From the NCBI GenBank assembly GCA_009777055.1, contig WRMQ01000005.1:1-54899 (forward strand): DNA of 54,899 nucleotides, given 5' to 3'. The DNA is from Oscillospiraceae bacterium. GTDB taxonomy: Bacteria > Bacillota > Clostridia > Oscillospirales > Acutalibacteraceae. The translations under genes were made by a program, and so were the position numbers. This document shows, piece after piece, positions 44,201 through 52,214 of the stretch; position 1 is the first letter of the stretch, and the number at the start of each line of letters is the position of its first letter. The notes beneath the pieces are model-generated. The model was given only the letters and a program-made list of their open reading frames with translations, had not been told where the DNA came from and made no database searches.

Positions 44201-47035
44201 GAGGCAAGCACGGGCGCGTTCTTTAACGGGCACGACCCGTCGGAGGTGCAGTTTAAAATGCTCTGGGCCTCCGACCCGGCGGACCAGGTAACCGATACGT
44301 CAAACGGCACATATCATGCCACCGGCATCAAAACCGTGACGGAAAAGTACCGCGACCTCGCCCACCCCGACACAACCATGCTCTACCCCGATACCGAAAC
44401 GGGCGTGGTCCCGCCCGCCGTCTACAACGGCACGGGCAGGAACGTCGGGCTCACGGGCTGGGTGTACTGCGGCTACCGGCTGTTTGACGGCGAAACACCT
44501 ATCGACAGCTATACGCCGGGCGCTCCGCCGTCCGCCTGGGACGTGGCTTCGCTCACCGACCCGGTCGTCGTATATTACTATCAATGCATCCCCAAAATCA
44601 GGATCAACTGCGTCAACGAGGCCAATCCCTCCGATATCCTGTACACCGGCACGGCGACGGCCTCCCTCGGCGCGGACTGGAACCTGACGGTCACCTACAT
44701 CAGCTTTATTCAAAGCGGCCTGACGGTCACCGGCAAGGGTAGCCTCGACGGCGATTGGACCTATTTCAATGAATACAGCAAGGGCGTCGGCGCGCGCGTG
44801 CCCGGAGAGCCTCCCGCGCCCGTATTCACCGCGTCGCAGATACAAGGCGCGGTGGGTCAGCCGGAGCTTGTGCTGACGCTGTACTTCACCGACAACGCGG
44901 TGAGGATCGAATACCGGGAATACAAGACCACCTACACCGAACGCCAGAACAGCATGTTCCTGTTCTACGAATGCGAATGCCAGGATCACAATGACGGCAG
45001 GAACAGCTCCTACAACCTCCTGCTGGCAAACGGCGCTCCCTTTGACGTTTCGTCCTGCCCGGAGGCGGCGAACGCCATCACAAATCTCAGCGCGATGCCG
45101 TATAAGATCACCAATTTCGGCGGCAACACCGGCTATAAGGAGTTCGCCGGCTGGTCGGACGACGGCGGCGTAACCGTAAAAACAACGGAGCCGCCCAACC
45201 CGGCGCTGCCCAGCTACGCGAGTGTACTGCGCCCGGGTAAAACGGTCATACTCTACTACGAAACCGGCGACACATTTATGGTCACGGAAGAATATCATCT
45301 GATGGACAGCACGCCGCTGCTGCCCCCGAAGCCCTCTCCCGATGACCTAAAGACCGGCAGAGACTATTTCGACCCGACCGGTCCCGAGGCGATCAGCGGC
45401 TATAACTACGCGGGCTACAAGCTCGGCTCCGACACAGCGCCTCTCATACAGGGGCTTCCGGGCAGGTGGTATGAGGATATGACCATCATCTACTGCTACG
45501 AGGCGCGTATGCCCACCGACCCGAACGTGAACAAAGGCGCATCTCCCGGCCCAGGCACGGAACAGGAGCCGTGGCCCGTTTATGTCGGCAATACGATCAC
45601 CTACACGATCACTGTGGAGGATCTGCCGAATTTGGATCCGGAACTGTTCCCGCAGAAAAACGAAGCCTATGAATACACGGTTCCGGCGTCCGGTACCTAC
45701 AAGCTGGAGACCTGGGGCGCGCAGGGCGGCAACTACAGCACGACGTATCAGGGCGGCAAGGGCGGCTATTCATACGGTGAAATTTATCTTGAAAAAGATG
45801 ATACCCTGTATATTTACGTCGGCAGCCAGGCCGGATATAACGGCGGCGGCTCAAGTATAGCGGACCCAAACCTCACAGGCGGCGGCGCTACCGATATCCG
45901 AAAGGGCGGAACCGCGCTTTCAGACCGCATTCTGGTAGCTGGCGGCGGCGGCGGCGCGGGCCATAACGCAAACGGCGGCGCGGGTGGCGGAACGTCGGCT
46001 ACAGCCGGCGCCAACGGAGGCAACAGTACAGGCGGCGCCGGCGGTACGCAATTGGCGCACTCAAATACTCCTTCCGCAAATACCACAAACGGAGCTTTAG
46101 GCACCGGCGGCAGTTCCACATATACGCTTACAAATAACCGTGCCAGCGGAAGCGGCGGCGGCGGATATTACGGCGGCAACCCGGGAACCCAACCCGGCGG
46201 CGGAAACGGTGTGGGAAGCGGCGGCGGCGGCGGAAGCGGCTATATCAGCGCGTCCCTGACCAGCGCGAACACATATGCTACCGGTGCGTCGGGTTATGTG
46301 GCCAGTCCCGGAGGAACGAACGGCTACGCAAAAATCACGCCGGTGGATGTGGAACTGAGCCTTTCCATTTACGATACGCTTCCCGCGGGTCTGGAATATC
46401 TCAGTAGCAGCATCACCCCGGATAACGAGGACGAGGTTCTGACGCAGATTGCGTACGCAAAAGCCAACGACATGTTCATCGGCGAAACCGACCTGGTGTG
46501 GACGGTGCCCTTCGACGGCCAGCAGGCCTCGGTTTCCGTGGAAATCACCGCGAAGGTCGTTGACTATGGGAAGGTGTTCGAAAACACCGCTATGGCGGCA
46601 TACAACGGTAAAAACTTCTGGTCCAACACCACCTGGCACAGCGAAGCGACGCCCGGCGGCATCGTGACGGTCACCCAGCGGTACCTGGAGCTGGGCACCG
46701 AAGCCATGCTGTCGCCGCCGATCGTCGACGGGCTGCAAAAAGGCGCGGCGCTGTTAGGGACGTTTTTCACGAAAAAGACCATCACGCTGTGCGACTACGC
46801 CGGTTATTCCGTCGGCGGCGCGGAGATGGCGGAGGGCATGCCCCCGGCTATGGAGATCAACGAAGACACGGAGATCATCTACTATTACAATGCGCTGACA
46901 GGCGGCCCAATCTTCCCGATGGTCGGCGGCATAGGTGCGGCGGTACCCATCGCCGCGGGCACATTGCTTATGCTCCTGTCGTGCGCGGGCGCGGCGGCAT
47001 ACAAACGCCGCAGGCGGCGGCCGGCCGGTCTGTAG
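38264..47035 (+). CDS. Giant RCC1-repeat surface protein, cassette copy A (2923 aa)
   Basis: A very large exported protein. The leader (MKRNDTVMGKILADKRRGKIALAV, then a hydrophobic helix to about residue 45, ending ALTAG) matches the leader of the protein at 53446. After a 500-residue N-terminal region of unknown fold come about 24 RCC1-type beta-propeller repeats (about 580-1905, pattern WG-N-GQLGLGD). Next are MucBP/InlB-like domains (VTEKYRDLAHPD, FNEYSKG), then a Gly-rich domain (about 2465-2692, LETWGAQGG and VAGGGGGAGHNANGGAGGG), then a DUF11-like part. The C-terminus has FPMVGGIG, a hydrophobic helix and KRRRRRP, like a sortase signal with T replaced by V. I place the start at 38264 by comparison with the paralogue; the frame is open further upstream inside the peptidase gene. 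Confidence 0.88.
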   Translation: MKRNDTVMGKILADKRRGKIALAVFAPLLAAVVVLTGILSLLPALTAGPVTVADVIWNYPTAYEEDEVAQYGQEGRVTSMSAWTSWALDHPGTDPILFTPGTSGTDPRLPDDDVIYTPTGIGGYAPVYGHGTKTQDLLPRDKNRGERHVVKSDWRDENNFAVLAPDNQFAVADPATGNLKWPDVYRNLKFYGYDKTAGTFDFWYAEALLRCVEVTFDIIPDDMDYTRKWAVGTFINGAMSSISSKYTGYAIVISCPGSNDPNIPAPAKMELVWIDGWKPDDEYFDVRGEFVKKCVPVMTIATGITGAPDQVYRFQMLRNTTTGQFKLFMAAPLSGKAQLIVDMQNPKNLNKSGNITPNSYCGFGAFTGYYTGPAPAVLSIMKFERIRFLRESTMKPVTTHATVKFLDVSNRSNVIATEQTKPILSSINAMFLSGGTFNDNVNWGVSGDRYRITPPKTITDGGDVWNYVGSNRHPTYPDPQIPLDMLTYGAVPDDNITELYYKKEVPPEPPEPPGPGDPPLPPDPFTLSKDAAGGNGALLNPVEINAGSTIDYTLNLTNPRAAQNAPAQPGDPGEPEGLVFTEIWAGNNHEAIAKGSDGKFYSWGRNNLGQLGLGDTTDRDTPTEITGLNGKNITEIHAGNYFFVAKGADGKFYGWGANDVGQLGLGGAMTRYTPSEITGLNGKSITDIWVGNNFTFAKGADGKFYSWGSNNNGQLGLGDSGSATHRYTPTEVTALSDKNITDIWAPDSFVIAKGIDGKLYSWGRNSAGQLGLGDMTARNTPTEITNLNGLNITDIWISISTQPSVVAKGADGKFYGWGSNFFSEMGQGFNLTAPTSYLEPIEITGLNGKNIEEVYPGRGCFIAKGTNGKFYGWGRNNNGQLGLGPSALSTIYEPTEITGLNGLNISKIYPVLGTASSSCYGSFFAQSTDGTFYSWGYNGQGQLALGDTANRNTPTEVPALNGKNITELYALESQNNVASVFAKGADGKAYVWGYNLYGQLGLGDTTDRTTPTLNPNFSFDAGVFTDIWQGGSYSTIAFNIAKAANGKFYAWGSNNNGQLGLGDTVDRDVPTEITALNGKNITDILISVRSVFAKGADGKFYGWGQNINSQLALGDTVNRDVPTEITALNGKNITGFRLVGSSGVFAKGADGKWYGWGFNSSGSLALGDTTRRSLPEQITAFNGLGIVEVVASEYSGIAKGNNGKWYGWGRNDNGHLGLGDNTNRAWPTEITGLNGLNITDLYFSGSNSTELSVFAKGLDGKVYAWGYNSSLGDLGLGDDLGRNIPTQITGVLLGKNISELFMGQYIYTKIAKDADGKFYTWGPYTASVGWGARLLPEELTSGWSGKGISDIYLNSDANIYNAAIMAKNTNGQLFSMGRGTVLGLGGGSALSTLTQISALDGKFITDLWSRNGSSIAKDAEGRYYSWGYNGAGQLGLGDTADRNTPTEITELPVLTYTSDSGPADTRLVFEQIWKSDYRRSFIAKATDGKYYGWGYGGGYYLGNNDTSDQLTPVHIPSLDGKDIAKIVFGNKTTFAVGTDGKLYSAGNTANSTGRNAVHATFIEVGQSGNNLNGKAVTDVWIAIAPTSLDDSVIVKTSTGDFYVWGSTIALLGMGIVSAVTPALNNNLNGITEIYPCGHAFIAKDAAGKLYVWGYNAMGELGRNGPIDLSFTEVTPFELTSFGFAGNLLNGKTVTDVWTAPGYGVTGGTVMVKTTENKIYSWGRGATGITGFGDTTNLAAPKEVTTLSGKNITDVWFGYGHGIARGDDGKFYSWGNNNMGQLGRGSVPSGSLPGEIDTMDDLGVTDVYMGDNFTIVKAAGGKFYGWGQNDVYNLGMNSTTNLYSPTELGLLQSRGIIDLWISGNGVVSQAASGDVWVWGESGNGAFGEGSSNTTLQKPTLNATYRFEPNYSAYYFIVTDLLPENMTLQMDGDDPWYSISGVDPSALGELYAIKTTEKGQERITFYFTALPSATVKFNFKAEASTGAFFNGHDPSEVQFKMLWASDPADQVTDTSNGTYHATGIKTVTEKYRDLAHPDTTMLYPDTETGVVPPAVYNGTGRNVGLTGWVYCGYRLFDGETPIDSYTPGAPPSAWDVASLTDPVVVYYYQCIPKIRINCVNEANPSDILYTGTATASLGADWNLTVTYISFIQSGLTVTGKGSLDGDWTYFNEYSKGVGARVPGEPPAPVFTASQIQGAVGQPELVLTLYFTDNAVRIEYREYKTTYTERQNSMFLFYECECQDHNDGRNSSYNLLLANGAPFDVSSCPEAANAITNLSAMPYKITNFGGNTGYKEFAGWSDDGGVTVKTTEPPNPALPSYASVLRPGKTVILYYETGDTFMVTEEYHLMDSTPLLPPKPSPDDLKTGRDYFDPTGPEAISGYNYAGYKLGSDTAPLIQGLPGRWYEDMTIIYCYEARMPTDPNVNKGASPGPGTEQEPWPVYVGNTITYTITVEDLPNLDPELFPQKNEAYEYTVPASGTYKLETWGAQGGNYSTTYQGGKGGYSYGEIYLEKDDTLYIYVGSQAGYNGGGSSIADPNLTGGGATDIRKGGTALSDRILVAGGGGGAGHNANGGAGGGTSATAGANGGNSTGGAGGTQLAHSNTPSANTTNGALGTGGSSTYTLTNNRASGSGGGGYYGGNPGTQPGGGNGVGSGGGGGSGYISASLTSANTYATGASGYVASPGGTNGYAKITPVDVELSLSIYDTLPAGLEYLSSSITPDNEDEVLTQIAYAKANDMFIGETDLVWTVPFDGQQASVSVEITAKVVDYGKVFENTAMAAYNGKNFWSNTTWHSEATPGGIVTVTQRYLELGTEAMLSPPIVDGLQKGAALLGTFFTKKTITLCDYAGYSVGGAEMAEGMPPAMEINEDTEIIYYYNALTGGPIFPMVGGIGAAVPIAAGTLLMLLSCAGAAAYKRRRRRPAGL
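40005..43980 (+). repeat. About 24 RCC1-like coding repeats
   Basis: Repeats of roughly 48-55 codons, each with W/YGxNxxGQLGLGDTxxRxTPTEI followed by LNGKNITDI and FAKGADGKFY. At the typical seven blades per propeller they could form three propellers. The DNA copies are diverged, so this is not a recent expansion throughout; those near 41400-41700 are the most alike. Confidence 0.85.
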
Positions 47036-47109
47036 CATCCCCCCGCATCCGCGGGTTCACATAAAGCCCCCTAAAAAAAACAAAAAGAAAAGAAAAGGAG
47101 TCCCAAAGC

Positions 47110-48648
47110 ATGAAACTTCGAAAAATCATCCCCCTGATCCTGGCGCTGGCCATGACCCTGGCCTTCGCCCTGCCGATGAGCGTGTCGGCGGCTGGCGAAA
47201 ACGCGACCCTGACCATCAACGCGCCCAACAACTATGTCATCGACAGCGCCAACTTCACCGCCTACAAGCTCTTCGACGCATCGGCCAGCGGTGAAAACTA
47301 CAGCTACGTGCCCGCAATCGACTTCACCGCTTTCCTGGGCGTGGAGGGCAACGAAGGGTTTGTCGACCCTGACCTCCTGGGCTACATTGATGCCCATCGC
47401 GACGAAGGCGACCTCATTGATTTGAACATTGCCTTGACGGCCTTCGCCAAGGACCACGGTTTCGACCTTACGAAGAAAACCGCCACGCAAATCGACGCGA
47501 ACAGCGTAAAGTTTACCGGCCTGGACTACGGTTACTATTTGGTTGTGGACACTTCATCAGGCGGCAAGGGCTTCAGCAACCTTTACACCGTCGAAGCGCC
47601 CTCCCAGGAGAACAACAACAATACCGTCCAGCTCAAGGTTGATTTGCCGACGATTACGGACAAGCAGGTTTCCAAGGACGGCGAAACCTACGACAGCAGC
47701 ATCGACGCCAAGATCGGCGACACTGTATACTTTGAAATCACCACAAAAGTTCCGGCGATGGAAGGCTACACCAGCTATGAATTCATTGTGGTCGACGAGA
47801 TGAGCAAGGGTTTGAGCTTTAACGATGACGTTAGCGTGACCATCAACGCAGTCGGCTACGCCAGCACAAATTATGACGTAACGCATAACCCTATCGCCTC
47901 CGGCCCCAAGGAGGGCGGCACTAAAATCGAAATCGACTTCGTGAATATCTTCGCCCAGAAAGTCAACGCCGGCAAGGTTATCGTCATCACCTACTCCGCC
48001 GTGCTGACCGCGGCAGCCGCTGATTCTCTCGGCGCGGACAACAGCGCCACCCTGAAGTACAGCAACGACCCCTACGACGAGGGAACCGGGAGCTCCGAAG
48101 CGAAGATAGCCGATGTGGAAACCTTCAAGCTGGACATCCTCGCCTACGACGCCAACGGCGGCAAGGCGGCGAGCACGACAAACGGCCTGGAAAATGCCAA
48201 GTTCAACCTGTTCGACGGCGCAAAGAAGCTCTGGTTCATCGAGGATGGCGGCAAGTACATTGTCACGGACGCAGCGGATGAAAACAAAATCGATACCCTC
48301 GTTTCCGACGGGGACGGCATGATCTACATCATCGGCCTTGACATCGGGACGTACAGCTTGCAAGAGACGTTGCCCCCCGAGGGCTTCAACGAAACCGCCA
48401 CGAACCCCATCGAGATCGTGATCTCAAGCACGGAGGGCGTACCCCATATCAAGGTTGGCAACAATGCTGCTGAGGCCGGAAGCCAGGTGAACGTCCCCCA
48501 TATGAGCGGCGGCATTTTGCCCGGCACCGGCGGCATCGGCGCGGTGAAGGTGGTCCTCGGCGGCTGCGCCCTTATGGGCCTGGCGGCATTCGGCTTCGCC
48601 TTCTTCGTGCGCAGGAAAAGGCGCGCCGGAGCGATGCAGGCGGCGTAA
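47110..48648 (+). CDS. Pilus backbone subunit, SpaA type (512 aa)
   Basis: A sortase-polymerised major pilin. The signal peptide is about 1-28 (ending SVSAA). The middle contains an isopeptide-forming D2-type domain (LPTITDKQVSKDG, with Lys of a pilin-like motif, then VDEMSKGLSF) and a Cna-B domain (ENAKFNLFDG, GTYSLQETLPPEGF). The C-terminal signal is LPGTG (470-474), a hydrophobic helix and RRKRR. AAAAGGAG precedes the ATG. The class C sortase follows 29 bp later, so polymerisation is local. Its LPGTGGIG context matches FPMVGGIG of the giant protein upstream. Confidence 0.92.
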   Translation: MKLRKIIPLILALAMTLAFALPMSVSAAGENATLTINAPNNYVIDSANFTAYKLFDASASGENYSYVPAIDFTAFLGVEGNEGFVDPDLLGYIDAHRDEGDLIDLNIALTAFAKDHGFDLTKKTATQIDANSVKFTGLDYGYYLVVDTSSGGKGFSNLYTVEAPSQENNNNTVQLKVDLPTITDKQVSKDGETYDSSIDAKIGDTVYFEITTKVPAMEGYTSYEFIVVDEMSKGLSFNDDVSVTINAVGYASTNYDVTHNPIASGPKEGGTKIEIDFVNIFAQKVNAGKVIVITYSAVLTAAAADSLGADNSATLKYSNDPYDEGTGSSEAKIADVETFKLDILAYDANGGKAASTTNGLENAKFNLFDGAKKLWFIEDGGKYIVTDAADENKIDTLVSDGDGMIYIIGLDIGTYSLQETLPPEGFNETATNPIEIVISSTEGVPHIKVGNNAAEAGSQVNVPHMSGGILPGTGGIGAVKVVLGGCALMGLAAFGFAFFVRRKRRAGAMQAA

Positions 48649-48677
48649 CGCCGGCTCCAAAGAATAGACAACATGAG

Positions 48678-49535
48678 ATGAGGCCTATGAAGAAGAAGTA
48701 TGTAACCTGTGCCATCGGCGGCGCTTTTATACTGGTGTTCCTCATAGGCCTCTGCGCGGCGCTGTACCCCTTTATAGGCAATTATCTCAATTCCCGCAGC
48801 CAGGCCCAGGCCGTCGCGCACTACTTCGAAGACGTTTCGGGCATGGACGGCGAAAAAATACAGGAGGCCCTGGAGGCCGCGCGGGAATACAACAGGCAGC
48901 TCCTGCGCGAAAGCAACCGCTTCGAGTTCACGCCGGAGAGTACGCAGGCGTACAGGGCGCGGCTCAACGCCGGCCGCGGGGTTATGGGCATCCTGACCAT
49001 CGGCAAGATCGACGTCAAGCTGCCCATCTACCACGGCACGGACGAGGGCGTGCTGCAGGAGGGCCTGGGGCATATGCAGGGAACCTCGCTGCCAGTGGGC
49101 GGCATCGGAACCCACTCCTTTATTACAGGGCACCGCGGCCTGCCCTCGTCCACCCTGCTGACCCACCTGAACAAGCTGGCCGAGGGCGACGTTTTTACGC
49201 TCTTCGTCCTGGGCGAAACCCTGACCTACCGGGTGGACGACATCCAGACCGTGCTGCCCAACCAGCTCAGAACCCTGGACATCGACCCGGACATGGACTA
49301 TTGCACCCTGGTTACCTGCACGCCCTACGGCGTGAACACCCACCGGCTGCTGGTGCGCGGGCAGCGCACGGAGAACGCGCCGGGCGAGGATTGGAAGGAA
49401 ATCCACGCCAACGCGAAGCGGCTCGAAAAGTTCAATATTATTTTGCTGTTTATGGTTCCGGCCCTGCCGGCCCTGCTAATATTCACGGTCCTGCGGTGCA
49501 GGAAAATCCGCAAAGGAGGAATCGTTTACTTATGA
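48678..49535 (+). CDS. srtC: Class C (pilin-polymerising) sortase (285 aa)
   Basis: A membrane transpeptidase that links pilin subunits. N-terminal (about 10-32) and C-terminal (about 250-272) transmembrane helices are both present, as in class C. The catalytic residues are H152 (ITGHRGLP), C214 (VTCTPYG) and the Arg of THRLLVRG near 223. Between the helix and the core, residues about 55-90 include a lid-like region. An alternative start at 48687 (MKKKYV) is possible. It overlaps the next gene by ATGA. It serves the backbone at 47110 and the minor pilin at 49532. Confidence 0.93.
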   Translation: MRPMKKKYVTCAIGGAFILVFLIGLCAALYPFIGNYLNSRSQAQAVAHYFEDVSGMDGEKIQEALEAAREYNRQLLRESNRFEFTPESTQAYRARLNAGRGVMGILTIGKIDVKLPIYHGTDEGVLQEGLGHMQGTSLPVGGIGTHSFITGHRGLPSSTLLTHLNKLAEGDVFTLFVLGETLTYRVDDIQTVLPNQLRTLDIDPDMDYCTLVTCTPYGVNTHRLLVRGQRTENAPGEDWKEIHANAKRLEKFNIILLFMVPALPALLIFTVLRCRKIRKGGIVYL

Positions 49536-50254
49536 AACGATTGCTGTTAATTACGCTCGCGGCCGCCTGCCTGCTGCTGCCGGCCGCGCACGCCGTGTCC
49601 GCCGCCGGGCCGGAACCCCTGACGATCATTATAAAATACGGCGGAGAAGCGCTCGCCGGGATCAACGTGGCAGTCTGCCGCGTCGCCGGCGAGAGAGAGG
49701 GAAGCGGCGGTGTGATGTATGAGGCTTCGCAGGCGTTTTCCGGCGCGGGGGCCGATTTTTTAAACCTGACCGAAGAAAAGAATATCGCCCTGGCCGCAGC
49801 CCTCAACAGATATGCCGCCGCGAATCATATTGAGAGAAGCGCCAAGCTTACGGACAGCGAAGGCAAGGCTGTTTTCGCGGGCTTGCCCGACGGATTATAT
49901 CTCGTGGCGCAAATGGACGCTGAAAGCAGCGAGTACATCATCGCGCCCTACCTGGTCGTCCTGCCCCGCGACGCGGTTTCGCTCCCGAAATCCGAGCCGG
50001 TCAAGCGCGAGCCCCCAACGACCACCGCCGCGCCCGCTTCAAGCGCAAACGAGGGCGGGCCGGACTATGCCCTGCCGGGAACCGGGGAGCCTGACGCGGA
50101 CGCAAGCAAGCCCGGCAGGTTCACCCTGCCGAAAACCGACGACCTGAACAACCTGGCCCTCTGGCTTGTCATTATGGGCGGCAGCTGCGCGGGCTTCGTG
50201 ACTGTGGTTCTTCTGGCAAGGAAGCGCAAACGGCGCGAAAAGAATCCTGCTTAG
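49532..50254 (+). CDS. Minor pilin with two sorting-like motifs (240 aa)
   Basis: A small exported pilin-like protein. The signal peptide is about 1-25. A single Cna-B-like fold follows (KYGGEALAGINVAVCRVA, LTDSEGKAVFAGLPDGLYLVAQ). A Pro/Thr/Ala-rich stretch leads to LPGTG (181-185) and, 13 residues later, LPKTD (199-203), a hydrophobic helix and KRKRREK. LPKTD is at the usual distance from the helix, so it is the likely sortase site; LPGTG may be a relic or a second site. AAAGGAGG precedes the ATG, which overlaps the sortase stop. It probably caps or anchors the pilus. Confidence 0.85.
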   Translation: MKRLLLITLAAACLLLPAAHAVSAAGPEPLTIIIKYGGEALAGINVAVCRVAGEREGSGGVMYEASQAFSGAGADFLNLTEEKNIALAAALNRYAAANHIERSAKLTDSEGKAVFAGLPDGLYLVAQMDAESSEYIIAPYLVVLPRDAVSLPKSEPVKREPPTTTAAPASSANEGGPDYALPGTGEPDADASKPGRFTLPKTDDLNNLALWLVIMGGSCAGFVTVVLLARKRKRREKNPA

Positions 50255-50351
50255 CGTCCCGGCGCAGTGCTCCGCGGCAGTCAAGTCCTAACAGAATCCC
50301 CTGATTTTACTTTCTTCACTTTTCTCTTTCTTTGTTCTTTCCTTTGTCCTT

Positions 50352-50491
50352 CCCCCCGGCTCTGCAAGGATGCCGGGGGGCGCGGGGACGGCGCCGATTA
50401 CGTATCCGAACGGATACTTATATATTTCGGGGACGTCCAAAGCAAAGGCCGTTCAAATCCCCGGCTCTGCTATAAAACAGGGCCGGGGGAT
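50352..50491 (+). promoter_or_regulatory. Leader region with hairpins and a 7-2-7 inverted repeat
   Basis: CCCCCCGGC (50352-50360) / GCCGGGGGG (50372-50380) may end the pilin unit. GTATCCG (50402-50408) / CGGATAC (50411-50417) is a compact palindrome, a possible operator. ATCCCCGGC (50457-50465) / GCCGGGGGAT (50482-50491) forms a leader stem before the LytTR gene. No gene lies in 50255-50571. Confidence 0.55.
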
Positions 50492-50571
50492 CTTCCCGGA
50501 GGAACCGGGACCATGCAAATTGACGTGAAAACGCATTCTTCAAAAATGAAACCCGACAGGAGGTGACCTGC

Positions 50572-51294
50572 TTGAATGCCCTGCGCATCGTCATATGCGA
50601 CACAAACCCGGCGGAGCTGGACCGGCACGCGGCGCTGTGCCGGGCGATCTGCGAACGGAAACAGATTCCGGCCCTTTTCACGAAGTTTTCCAGCAGCCAG
50701 ACGCTGCTGTTCGAGATGCTGGATCCGGCCTTTTCCTCCGCGGCCAGCATCCTTGTGCTGGAGCCCTTCAACGGCTGCGAGGTGGTCGCCGAAGCGGTGC
50801 GGCAAGCGGGCTATGACGGCATTATCCTGTACCACAGCTGGGCGACGAAGAAGGAATATTTTTACCAGGCGTTCGACGCGGGGGCCTACAATTACGTTGA
50901 AAAAGGCGGCTACACCCGGTTCGAGACGGTATTCGAGAGTGCCCTGGAGGCCGCCCTGCGGCTGGAACGCCATTACATTTTCCTCAACTGCGCCGGAGAG
51001 TACCGCCAAATTGACCTGCGGGATATCTACTATTTCGAACCGGCACTGAACCACATGATCTGCGTTTGGTACAAAACCGGCAAATTCCTTTTTCAAGACA
51101 GCCTGTCCAACCTGGAAAAACGCCTGAAGGGCCACGGCTTCATCCGGATCCACCGCTCCTATCTGGTGGCTTTGAACGCGGTATACCGCGCGGCGTTCGA
51201 TCAAGTGACACTCGTCAACAAAAAAATCATCCCGGTCGGCCGCGGCAATTACGCCGCGCTGAAAGAAGCCCTGGACAAATGGAGCCGAATATAG
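50572..51294 (+). CDS. LytTR response regulator with degenerate receiver (240 aa)
   Basis: A transcription regulator. The N-terminal receiver-like domain (1-120) has VICDTN with a single acidic residue (D10), and the phospho-acceptor position reads L-V-L-E64-P-F, Glu instead of Asp; K111 (YVEKGG) is kept. The C-terminal LytTR DNA-binding domain (about 140-240) shows IDLRDIYYFEP, GFIRIHRSYLVALNAV and IIPVGRGNY, all typical. The start is TTG at 50572 with AGGAGG eight bases upstream. No sensor kinase is adjacent. It follows the pilin genes and precedes a Cys-repeat membrane protein, so it likely controls the island independently of phosphorylation. Confidence 0.88.
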   Translation: MNALRIVICDTNPAELDRHAALCRAICERKQIPALFTKFSSSQTLLFEMLDPAFSSAASILVLEPFNGCEVVAEAVRQAGYDGIILYHSWATKKEYFYQAFDAGAYNYVEKGGYTRFETVFESALEAALRLERHYIFLNCAGEYRQIDLRDIYYFEPALNHMICVWYKTGKFLFQDSLSNLEKRLKGHGFIRIHRSYLVALNAVYRAAFDQVTLVNKKIIPVGRGNYAALKEALDKWSRI

Positions 51295-51308
51295 GCACGG
51301 AGGTTTGT

Positions 51309-52214
51309 ATGCGTAAAATCAAACGCATCGTCCGGATATGCCGGACGACCGTGCTCCTCGCGGCCTTGCTGTGCCTGTCCGCGCGCGCCGCCCCGCTTGA
51401 TGAATGCGACGCGGGCCGGCACCGATACGCGGAAACCCAGCGGGTCGCGGCCACGGCAATGGAGGACGGCAGGGTCGAATACACCTGCGGCGTCTGCGGG
51501 CACCAGTACGCGGATACTATTTTCGCCACCGACCACCTTTGGGGCGGCTGGGTGACCGACAGGCGGCCCACCTGCACCGAGGCGGGGGAAAGGCACAGGA
51601 CCTGTACCCGTGATCAGCGCCATGACCAGTATGGCGCAATACCGGCCCTCGGGCATGACTACAAAGAATCCATTGTCAACCCCGGCTGCGAACAGGCGGG
51701 CGAGAAAACCTTCGCCTGCACCCGCTGCGGTGACAAATATACCGAGCGCATTGCGCCGCTCAAACACGAGTACAAAGAGGCCGGTAAGCTCGAACCCTCC
51801 TGCCTCGAGCCGGGGAAGAAAACCTTCGTCTGCGCCAACGACTCCGCGCACAGCTACGAGGAAAGTATCCCGGCCATCGGCAGCCACGACTTCGACGAAT
51901 GGCAGGTGGAAACCCCAGCCGGGGAGGGCACGGAGGGCACTGAAGCGCGTAAATGCGCCCGCTGCGGCCTGGTGGAGCCCCGGACGATTGCGGCGCTGCC
52001 CGTGCCGACCACCGAGCCGCCCACCGAACCGCCAGACACGCTGCCCGTGATGGACATCGTCCTGGTCAGCGCGAACGCCGTGTCCCTGGGCTTTTGGGCG
52101 TTTCTTCTGATTCCATATTTGGTATGCTTTTTTTACATTCGGAAGCGGCGCAGGATCGTGGAGGAACGCGACGCGCTGCGGAAAGAGGCGGACGATCTTT
52201 ATGGCTATGAGTAA
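51309..52214 (+). CDS. Exported Cys/His-repeat membrane protein (301 aa)
   Basis: Not assigned to a named family. A signal peptide (about 1-27, ending ARA) is followed by about four 38-42-residue repeats with paired cysteines and IPALGHDY-like endings: YTCGVCGHQY, HRTCTRDQRHDQY, FACTRCGDKY, FVCANDSAHSY and RKCARCGL. Such repeats are common in clostridial surface proteins. A Thr/Pro-rich linker (TTEPPTEPPDT) leads to a C-terminal transmembrane helix (about 256-280) and a cytoplasmic coiled tail. There is no sortase motif. It lies 14 bp after the LytTR gene and overlaps the next gene. Confidence 0.75.
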   Translation: MRKIKRIVRICRTTVLLAALLCLSARAAPLDECDAGRHRYAETQRVAATAMEDGRVEYTCGVCGHQYADTIFATDHLWGGWVTDRRPTCTEAGERHRTCTRDQRHDQYGAIPALGHDYKESIVNPGCEQAGEKTFACTRCGDKYTERIAPLKHEYKEAGKLEPSCLEPGKKTFVCANDSAHSYEESIPAIGSHDFDEWQVETPAGEGTEGTEARKCARCGLVEPRTIAALPVPTTEPPTEPPDTLPVMDIVLVSANAVSLGFWAFLLIPYLVCFFYIRKRRRIVEERDALRKEADDLYGYE

